This document shows, piece after piece, positions 56,807 to 64,000 of a stretch of 64,000 bases of DNA (its first letter is position 1; every line of letters starts with the position of its first letter). Below the pieces are notes generated by a model. It saw nothing but the letters and a program-made list of their open reading frames with translations. It was not told the origin of the DNA and ran no database searches. Source of the DNA: Galeopsis tetrahit (Eukaryota; Streptophyta; Magnoliopsida; Lamiales; Lamiaceae); assembly GCA_963675135.1 (NCBI GenBank), contig OY776119.1, positions 42,097,198 through 42,161,197 on the forward strand, in the 5' to 3' direction. A program made the translations under genes and the position numbers.

Positions 56807-58296
56807 CACTACAAGAAATTGTTGAATTGCCTACAGAATTTTCCAACGGAAATAATTTCGTATTTAAATATTTAGAATTGCCTACAAATTGCCTACGGAT
56901 CTTTATAAATTATTTTCCACATTTTCACCCACGAAATTACCAAGGAAAAATCTGATGGTGATTTTACCTACAAAATAATCCGTAGGTAAAATAGCATTTC
57001 CCTACCGAAACGGTTGTAGGTGATTTTTTTTTATTTACCAACGAAAACTTTCCTAGCTATTTATATGTATAAATTATATAATTGTACTACCTACAAAATT
57101 AGCTAGGAACTTAAAAAATATTGATTTACCTACAAAATAATCCATAGGCAAAATAACATTTCCCTACCAAAATGATTGTAGGTGATTTGTTTATTTATTT
57201 ACCTACAAAAAATTTTCTAACTATTTATATGTATACATTATCTAATTGTATTACCTACAAAATTAGCTAGGAACTTAAAAAACATTGATTTACCTACAAA
57301 ATAATCCGTAGGCAAAATAGCATTTCCCTACCAAAATGATTGTAGGTGATTTGTTTATTTATTTACATACGAAAATTTTCCTAGCTATTTATATGTATAA
57401 ATTATCTAATTGTATTACCTACAAAATAGCTAGGAACTTAGAAAATATTGATTTACCTACAAAATAATCCGTAGGCAAAATAACATTTCCCTATCAAAGT
57501 GGTCGTAGGTGATTTATTTATTTATTTACCTACGAAAATTTTCCTAGCTATTTATATGTATAAATTATCTAATTGTATTACCTACAAAATTAGCTAGGAA
57601 CTTAGGAAAGCAATAGTGTTATAACAAATAAACATATGAACTTTATTATGTCCCACATAGAAAGAGTAGAAAAAACATAAGAGAAAAAATAATATAAAAG
57701 TAATAGTATTAATAAGTTAGTAACCAACAAACATAAATTTATTGTCCCACATCGAATAAGGAGTACAAGAAACATGAGAGAAAAACATTATAAAAGGGGT
57801 CCAATGTGCACCTAAGTTTGTATTTTAAAAATGTATATATTCTAACACTTTTTGAATCGGTTTTATGATCGATTCATGGTTGGACCGGTTGAACCGGCTA
57901 GTCCAATTTTGAATGAATTTATTTTGTAGGCTAAGGCTAAAAAATAATTTATTAATAAAAAATTTAAAAAATATATATTAAAATTTTTCCCACCGAAATG
58001 TTTGTTGCCAAATTTGCCTACGGAACTACCAACGAAATGTTTCGTAGTTGATATTTACCTACGGAATTTCATTTATTATGATAATCGTATTACCTACCGA
58101 AATGTTATGGATTTGCTACGAAAATGTGGTAGGTAATTGCCTATGGATTAAATTTTCGTGGGCAACCGAATTACCTACGAGTGAATTCCATACGAATGGT
58201 TTTCGTTGGTATTCCGTAGGTAAATATAAATGCCTAAAAAATTGGAATTATTGCCTACAAAATATTCTCTAGCCAATTAATTATTTTCTTGTAGTG
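56807..58296. mobile_element. CACTA-D, small CACTA element in CACTA-2
   Basis: The element starts CACTACAAGAAATTGTTG and ends ATTTTCTTGTAGTG, flanked by ACA at 56804-56806 and 58297-58299. Subterminal motifs are CCTACGGAAAT, TTACCTACAAAAT and CCGTAGGTAA in both orientations, a fourth CACTA family. It is 1,490 bp with no transposase. The interior includes a four-unit tandem array and a non-repetitive block (57600-57990). Confidence 0.93.
56940..57605. repeat. ~154-174-bp tandem array in CACTA-D
   Basis: ATTTATATGTATA recurs at 57059, 57233, 57387 and 57550. Each unit also has CTACAAAATTAGCTAGGAAC and TTTACCTACAAAATAATCCG. Steps are 174, 154 and 163 bp. As in CACTA-B, the units are made of the element's own subterminal motifs. 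Confidence 0.85.
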
Positions 58297-58942
58297 ACAG
58301 CCCTAGTGGTTGTCCTTGAATTGCCTTACCATAATGTCACAAGTTCAAAACTCAATTTTTGAAATATAGTAACATACACTTTTCATTAAAAAACGATGAT
58401 GCACTTTTCAATATACTAACATACACATTTTCAAAAAAACTAATCGGTTTTTTTTCAAAGTTTGACCATTGAAACGGTCAACAGTTGACCGGTCAAGGTC
58501 CACTCAAGTACACGGTGTACTTGAGTGCACGTAACAATGAATGAATCGTTGATTAGATTTAAAGGCTGCAAAGATGATTATCATGAAGAAGAAAAAGAAG
58601 AAGAAGATGAAGATTAAACGTAATTTAATTTATTTATTTTAATTTATAAAGTAAGATCGACATTTACAATTGAAATTATTCAATAACATTTTTTTTATAT
58701 CTTTTTAAAGTTACAAATTAATCAATTAATTATATATGTTAAACTATTATAATAAAATAAAGTGTCTAAACTATGCATTGTTCTTAATATTTTACAGCTT
58801 ATTGACGGCGGTGAGTAATTACAATTTTTAGAAATTAATAAAAAAATATAACATTTACAAATTTAAAAGTTACAATTTGAATACACGTAAAATAAATAAA
58901 TTAATATACATATACAATTAATATTACAAGATAAAAAAAAAA

Positions 58943-59015
58943 GAGTTATCTGTCCTAGTGGCAGATGCTCAATAATAGACACTTGTCCACTTGGGTTCAA
59001 TTCCCATATAGACCA
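58943..59015 (+). other. tRNA-like segment in CACTA-2
   Basis: CCTAGTGGCAGATGC is followed 28 bp later by the B-box-like GGGTTCAATTCCC and ends GACCA. It is the best preserved example of this module in the window. Stems beyond the T-arm-like part do not close convincingly, so it is not called as a tRNA gene. Confidence 0.55.
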
Positions 59016-59035
59016 AAAAAAGGTCAATTAAATAG

Positions 59036-59310
59036 TTGGAGAGGGGGGTGGTTGTGGGGTGGGATGGTTGTCGGGTTGGGTTCGGGCTGGGACGGTGTGG
59101 GTGTGAGTTTGGGTTGGGATGGTGTGGGGTCGGGTTCGGGCTTGATAGGATTGGGATTAAGGCTTGGAATGGGGATTAAATAATTGGAGAGGGGGGTGGT
59201 TGCAGGGTAGGGTGGGATGGGTGTCGGGTCGGGTTCGGGTTTGGAATGTGGGGATTAAAGGCTTGGAATGGGGATTGGGTTGTTAACTCTTGGAGATTGG
59301 GTTGTTAACT
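59036..59310 (+). repeat. G-rich tract in CACTA-2
   Basis: Repeats of GGAGAGGGGGGTGGTTG, GGGTTGGGTTCGGGC and GGTGTGGG, with the opening phrase repeated at about 59186. It is sibling to the tract at 32819-33010, and contains many G3 runs. Confidence 0.8.
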
Positions 59311-59826
59311 CTTGGAGACGGATTTTTGCCTTGTGATACGGATTTAGAGACGACAAAACGTCGTTTCTAATTAAGAACGAAATTATAGACGGAATTTTGA
59401 CCTGGATGTAAAACGGGTCGTTTATCGTTTAGACACGGATTTAGAGACGAAACGACATTTGAAACGGAATTTTGAGCCGGATATAAAACGGGTCGTTCAT
59501 CGTTTAGATACGAGAATATACGGTGTCAAATTCCGTCTCTCATTATAAACCGAAAAAAACGGTCTCAAATCCGTCTCTTATTAGAAACGGAATTTAGAAA
59601 ACCGTTCCTAACATTAGATACCATGCGATTAGGAACAGATAGAAAATGGTTCTAAAATCTGTTTCTAACCTGTTTAGATACAATGTTTATGGTATCTAAT
59701 TTGTTTCTAAATCTCAGTTTTTTTGTAGTGTTCTCTTATGAAAAAGAAATTGGAAAGGTTAAGGTTTTCTATTCACTATTATGAATACCCACCTTATTGA
59801 ACTAATTGTAATTATACAATACTTTT

Positions 59827-60132
59827 GAATTAGGTCACATAAAAACATATGTGAATAAACCTAGAAAATGAGTAGTAAGAAAGAGATTTGTTGACAGTTA
59901 AATCATTTAATTTGGAGAAACCTTTTTAATAATATTAAAATATTCAAAATCCTTTGAATGAAATTCTAGATCCTTCTATGGAGAAAAGCGTGTGAATTGA
60001 AAATAAATTATAACGCTATTTAATGACGCGTCTATTCTTATCTGCACATTAAATAGACTTATCCGCATTAATACAAATAATCCTCAATTAGAGCCGCATA
60101 TTTAATAATAGACGTGTACATTTATACGGCTT
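59827..60132. repeat. 3'-end repeat, copy 0
   Basis: GAATTAGGTCACATAAAA up to TTTATACGGC. It aligns with 63420-63693 and, in part, with 61380-61505. It contains ATTTAATGACGCGTCTATTC. This noncoding sequence follows the repeated C-terminal piece in the other copies. Confidence 0.85.
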
Positions 60133-60409
60133 GTATCATTAATTTGGAAAGTATTTTGACTGAGATCTATGGTTGATTCGTGCTAAATTGGTATCATTTT
60201 TCTGCTGCGTGCGCGTGTGAAAATGTGCACTATCATTAGTTATGCTTGCTTTTTAATTATAAGTAAATTATATTATTTTTTAATGTAAGAAGGCAATAAT
60301 ATTGATGCAGTGGGTTTGTTGCTGATATGAGGAAAAAGAATCGGAAGACCTATTTGCCGTTTGGCGATGCTGATGATATGAGGCCTCCAATGTCTGTTCC
60401 TAGTTTACG

Positions 60410-61142
60410 ATGGTGGCAGACACCGATGCCCAGAGAGGTACCAAGGGCAAAATGGTAGTGGAAACGGCAAGTGATCGTGCTGGTACGGATTCTCTTCAGA
60501 ATGCTGAAGAGGGAGATTGTATAATCTTGCACAGCACGGAGAATTACCAAATTTATGCATTGATAAATGGTAATTAAAAATTAGAGTTTGAATAAATTAT
60601 AAATTAAGATAAAGGTGCATGATTTGCATTATATGTGGTTTGCGAATAGCTTGTGGAGTGTTGGCAATATCTTAAACAGATGTTGGGGATAAAGCAGGAA
60701 ATTCGTGCTATACCTCTGAAGCTAATCAATTACGGATTGTAGAGAGGCTTGATAATACTACAGGTAAAAAAATTGACAATTTCATTAGTTATTTCTCTAG
60801 TCAAGATGATGAAGCTGTTTTCTTTGCTTCTATGGCAGATGTTTTTGATATGGTATGTGCTGCTGTGCGCCCTTCGTGCATTGTTGATAATCCAGAACTG
60901 GGAAACGATAGTGTGCCACCCAAGAGAAAATCGAAGTTGCTGATATAATGGGGATAGAAAGGAATCCAGCTGCTGAAATGGAAGCAGTTTTAAGTCATCA
61001 ACCAGAGTTATACATGCCTGCTGAAGCTGCAAGTTCTGAGAGGAAACAAAAGACCGATCTTGGAGAAGTGGAGTTGATTTGGATTGTGGATATAAAATCC
61101 ATAGATCAAATCCCTTTCCGATTTTGTAGCTCAACTAGCTAG
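60410..61142 (+). pseudogene. Unidentified gene-like fragment
   Basis: Three open stretches follow one another. 60410-60583 (ATG, MVADTDAQRGTKGKMV ... GDCIILHSTENYQ); 60676-60948 (KIDNFISYFSSQDDEAVFF, CAAVRPSCIVDNPEL, PPKRKSK); and 60948-61142 in another frame (GIERNPAAEMEAVL, SSERKQKTDLGEVEL). A GT at about 60568 and an AAACAG at about 60673-60678 could be an intron. I recognise no family. The sequence leads into the same 3' piece that ends the LINE fragment (61170-61320), so it may be another decayed ORF of the same element type or a fusion by duplication. No function is assigned. Confidence 0.4.
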
Positions 61143-61169
61143 TGCAGGAGGTTGGGAGCTCAACAAGTG

Positions 61170-61505
61170 ATTCAGCATCCCTGATGCACGAAACGAGTTT
61201 ACTATAATCGCCAAATACATGAAGTTCAGAAACCGCAACGTTAACAGTTCTAAAGACAAATCAATAGTGCTGAATATTGAGGCCAGGAAGGGAAGACAAA
61301 GAATGAGTAGCTGAGGGTTATAATGAGCTTTTTTTTGGTTTTTGAATTAGGTCATGTAAAAAATATGCTTAGAAATTCCGTAATGTGAAACAAAAACATA
61401 TGTGAGTAAACCTAGAAATTAAGTAGTAAGAAAGAGATTTGTTGACAATTAACTCTTTTAATTTGGAGAAACCTTTTTAATAATATTAAAAATTTCAAAA
61501 TCTTT
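61170..61505 (+). repeat. 3'-end repeat, copy 1
   Basis: From AGCATCCCTGATGCACGAAA through GAATATTGAGGCC and GAAGACAAAGAATGAG into the GAATTAGGTCA flank. It repeats at 63172 with an offset of about 2,003 bp. It is cut at 61505 by the CACTA end that follows. Confidence 0.88.
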
Positions 61506-61708
61506 CACTACAAAATAATTTGAAAATGGCATCGGGGAAGGCATCGGATCTGCCGTCCCCAATGATGAAGGCAACGGCAAAGGCCTCGGCAGTGTGCCGA
61601 TGCCAATATGCTCGATGCTATTTAAATGGCATCGGATTTGGGGAAAACCGTTGCCTTTTGGCATCGGGGTCCACTGCCGATGCCATTTTATTAACATTTA
61701 AAAAAGAC

Positions 61709-61773
61709 GAATCTGGGTTTCGAACCCAGGTATCGAGGCCACCAACACCCACCCCCCACCGCTGGGCCACCCC
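61709..61773 (-). other. tRNA-like segment with good A and B boxes
   Basis: On the minus strand: GGTGGCCCAGCGGTGG (A-box-like TGGCCCAGCGG), then a T-arm CTGGG-TTCGAAA-CCCAG. Spacing fits a tRNA, but the anticodon arm and acceptor stem do not close. It is a likely tRNA-derived relic. Confidence 0.55.
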
Positions 61774-61802
61774 AATTCTCGGAAATTTGGCATTTTTCGC
61801 GA

Positions 61803-61880
61803 ATTGTGGGGTTCGAACTCGGGACCTCGCGGCCTCGAAGGCTTTTGAGCGCCCCCTGTGTGTCGTTTAGGCTAGGAGCT
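61803..61880 (-). other. Second tRNA-like segment
   Basis: On the minus strand: CCTAGCCTAAACGACACACA, followed by the B-box-like GAGTTCGAACCCC. It lies next to the first in the same orientation. No complete cloverleaf is seen. Confidence 0.45.
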
Positions 61881-61890
61881 TTTAGTCGAC

Positions 61891-62205
61891 ATGTTGTGAA
61901 AGCAATTAATATATATTCAATTTAATTTGAGTTTTTAATTCTTTAATTAATTCAATCCATTCTAACTTTAATTGTTGCTTATTAAATTATTTATCAAAGC
62001 ATATCATAATTATTTCTAAATTATGTTTTTCAAATTAACTAAATTATGTTTTTCAAATTAAATAATTTAATTACGGTATCAATTCACACTATTTAAATTT
62101 ATTCTAATCCTCAATTTACAACATTTAAATTCATTCTAATTTTTAATTTCACAACATTATAATTACATACAACATTGGATAGCTGTGAGCGGAGTTAGTC
62201 CAAGA
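61891..62205. other. AT-rich stretch, no gene
   Basis: Contains a short tandem repeat AAATTATGTTTTTCAAATTA near 62020-62060 and two similar ATTTAAATTTATTCTAAT phrases. GGATAGCTGTGAGCGGAGT appears here (62177) and again at 62286 inside the LINE fragment, a small local duplication. Confidence 0.6.
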
Positions 62206-63205
62206 AGATAAGATATGGCTTGATAAGATCTTTTCTTGTATCTGTTCCTGGAAATATTATGCAGGTCAGTCCGAATGATTGACTTGGATAGCTGTGAGCG
62301 GAGTGCCAATCGAAGTGTGGAGCAAGTCTTTTTTCGAAAAAATTTGTAATGGAGTGGGTAAGTGTATTAGTGTAGACGAGGCTACAGTCTCGCGTCGGAG
62401 GATGGACATGGGCTTTATTTTAGTTTCTTCGCATCACTCAAATTGGAATTGCGAGACCATTGAGGTGTTTGTGAATAACGTGACAATATCGATCAGAGTG
62501 CCGGAACAGATCGGGTTGGCAGTCAAATCTAATTTCGTGATTTCGACAATTGACAACATGGCATATTCGCTATCTGAGAGCCAGTCCGACGAGGACCGAT
62601 CGGAATATGAGGGCTACAGAGAGGTGGCTTACTCGAATGATGAACTAGACCCTAACGATGAGTTGATAGGTGAGCCTATCGGTGACGCCTCGAATCCTGT
62701 AGCAGTTAAGGCTGCACAACCCCAGTATATCGGGAACGTGGAGAAGATGGATAGTATTAACCACATAGTGTCAGTGGAGGGGGTTTCTAGAATCGGCGTG
62801 GGCAACATTAATGATTGTGTTGAAGATACTCAGGAGATCATTGATTCGGGCTATAGAGATTGTGTAAAGGCCCATCTCGGGGAGCTAGGGAATTTTTCGT
62901 ACAACGAAGGTGTGTTGGGCCCTGACTCTGTGGTTGGGCCGATCACTAATGTTGAAGGCAACCCACCGAGAATCTCGAGGCCGGTCTTAGCGATAATAAT
63001 AATAATCATGAGGAGATGGGCCTACACCAATTGTCTTCAAATCAAATCTCAGAAGGCCGACGATTGTCATCGTATTAATCCCCGAACTTCTAGAACGGGA
63101 GCATCGAACTCATCGGGAACGGTCCTTTCAAATGGAGATTCCGCACTCTCAACCATAACCCAGCTGACTTCAGCATCCCTGATGCACGAAACGAGTTCAC
63201 TATAA
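62206..63205 (+). pseudogene. LINE (L1-type) ORF1 fragment, DUF4283-like
   Basis: From 62279 the frame has WIAVSGVPIEVWSKSFFEKI, then VDEATVSRRRMDMGFILV and VNNVTISIRVPEQ. This is the pattern of the DUF4283 region found in ORF1 of plant L1 LINEs, an RNA-binding chaperone-like protein. Similarity extends upstream to about 62206 across an in-frame TGA (62276-62278). Downstream the sequence becomes acidic and Ser/Asn-rich and lacks a clear zinc knuckle. Near 63170 the reading frame of the shared 3' piece differs, so a frameshift is likely. No endonuclease or RT follows, so the copy is truncated. Confidence 0.7.
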
Positions 63206-63693
63206 GCGCCAAAGACATTAAGTTCAGCAAGCGCAATGTTAGCAGTTCTAAAGACAAATCAATAGTGCTGAATATTGAGGCCAAGAAGAGAAGACAAAGA
63301 ATGAGAAGCTGAGGGTTATAATGATCTTTTTTTTTTGGTTTTTTGAATTAGGTCACATAAAAAATATGCTTAGAATTTGCATAATGTGAACCAAAAACAT
63401 ATGTGAGTAAACCTAGAAATTAAGTAGTAAGAAAGAGATTTGTTGACAATTAACTCTTTTAATTTGGAGAAACCATTTTACTAATATTAAAATTTTCAAA
63501 ATCCTTAGAATGAAATTCGAGATCCTTCTACGGAGAAAAGTGCGTGAATTGACCTTAAAATAAATTATAACGTTTGGATTCGCTATTTAATGACGCGTCT
63601 ATTCTTATCTGAATATTAAATCGACTTATCCACATTAATACAAATAATCCTCAATTGGCGCCGCGTATTTAATAATAGACGCGTACATTTATA
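63172..63693 (+). repeat. 3'-end repeat, copy 2
   Basis: The longest copy: the C-terminal piece (63172-63312), the GAATTAGGTCACATAAAAAA flank and the ATTTAATGACGCG part that copy 0 also carries. It shows that copies 0 and 1 are parts of the same unit. Confidence 0.88.
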
Positions 63694-63790
63694 TTGACGC
63701 CAAATCAAGAGTGCTGAATATTGATGCCAAGGGAAGACAAAGAATGAGAAGCTGAGGGTTATAATGAGCTTTTTTTTTGTTTTTGTTTAC
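63694..63790 (+). repeat. 3'-end repeat, partial copy 3
   Basis: GAGTGCTGAATATTGATGCC and GAAGACAAAGAATGAGAAGC recur here directly after copy 2, followed by the T-run. It is a short further duplication. Confidence 0.8.
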
Positions 63791-64000
63791 AGTTTTAATA
63801 TGGTAACTTAACTTGATGTATTAATTTGGATTTCACCATACTTTCAGGCAATAAGATAAATATATGTTTCTAGAGGTTCTAATGTCAGTTGTGTTTTATA
63901 CATAATGAGATATAGTATGACTTTTGCCCGCAGGATGCATGTTAAATATTATGTATAAAATCGCACATGTATTGCACGATATATAAAAGTGTATTTATTC
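63791..64000. other. AT-rich end of window
   Basis: No gene or element end is seen. Confidence 0.5.

Larger units (their letters stand above)
38430..59730. mobile_element. CACTA-2, sibling of CACTA-1
   Basis: The element starts CACTACAAAAAAAGCC and ends TTTTTTTGTAGTG, flanked by TTC at 38427-38429 and 59731-59733. The first ~300 bp align to 5403-5700 and the last ~800 bp to the right arm of CACTA-1, including the tRNA-like segment and G-rich tract. It spans 21,301 bp. Without Copia-2, CACTA-D and their TSDs about 3.5 kb remain, close to the 3.4 kb of CACTA-1. No transposase is seen, so mobility would depend on one supplied in trans. Confidence 0.95.
61506..61890. mobile_element. CACTA-like left end with GGCATCGG repeats (truncated)
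   Basis: CACTACAAAATAATTTG begins a stretch with many GGCATCGG / CCGATGCC copies (61527-61690), the subterminal style of another plant CACTA family. I found no TAGTG right end or target duplication before 61900, so it looks one-ended. In copies 0 and 2 of the surrounding repeat the sequence runs on uninterrupted. It encloses two tRNA-like segments on the minus strand. Confidence 0.55.

Noticed and set aside
58943..59015. A functional tRNA gene
   Set aside because: Only the A-box-like and B-box/T-arm parts are convincing. No complete cloverleaf with acceptor and anticodon stems could be drawn.

Overview
The window is plant nuclear DNA, almost certainly from an angiosperm and probably a eudicot. 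It is AT-rich, has no bacterial-style operons, and consists almost entirely of transposable elements nested inside one another. The evidence for a plant is Sirevirus-type Ty1/Copia elements with an env-like ORF, a Tat-type Ty3/Gypsy element with a second RNase H, CACTA (En/Spm) elements with CACTA...TAGTG ends and 3-bp target duplications, Stowaway-type MITEs, a plant LINE ORF1 fragment and a dead CYP94-like P450 fragment. I see no intact host gene. I cannot name the species.

Layout. 1-3018: AT-rich flank with a CACTA-transposase remnant (233-397, minus), a minisatellite of about 42 bp (2044-2463) and a P450 C-terminal relic (2688-2890, minus). 3019-5123 and 5126-35165: a tandem duplication of a ~2.1-kb segment carrying a decayed Copia gag. 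The second copy was split by CACTA-1 (5403-33336, TSD TAC), and the first copy still shows the unoccupied site. CACTA-1 was then invaded by Copia-1 (6163-19019, plus, TSD GTATA), Gypsy-1 (21621-32692, minus, TSD ATATA), a 418-bp MITE (19237-19654) and a Stowaway (20344-20536). Copia-1 itself holds CACTA-B (12433-14751, TSD TGA). 35166-38429: a spacer with a TIR element (35401-36336), a MULE-like element (36552-37775) and a Stowaway (37907-38164).

38430-59730 is CACTA-2 (TSD TTC), a sibling of CACTA-1. It contains Copia-2 (39936-56244, plus), which is interrupted inside its reverse transcriptase by CACTA-C (46669-51246, TSD TAA), and also CACTA-D (56807-58296, TSD ACA). Subtracting the nested insertions leaves about 3.4 kb for CACTA-1 and 3.5 kb for CACTA-2. 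They are therefore copies of one non-autonomous element, and several empty sites in one confirm insertions in the other. 59734-64000 holds an unidentified gene-like fragment, a CACTA left end with two tRNA-like segments, a LINE ORF1 relic, and a 3' sequence repeated several times.

How the parts relate. Each retrotransposon has the structural sites for replication (LTRs, tRNA primer site, polypurine tract, gag, protease, integrase, RT, RNase H), but every one is broken by stops, frameshifts or insertions. Most stops look like C-to-T or G-to-A changes, as expected for methylated, silenced copies. None of the CACTA elements shows a transposase, so all would have needed one supplied in trans. The most interesting patterns are a tRNA-like segment followed by a G-rich tract in unrelated CACTA families, tandem arrays of ~150-170 bp inside two small CACTA elements, a spliced antisense gene inside the Gypsy element, and the resolvable insertion stratigraphy.
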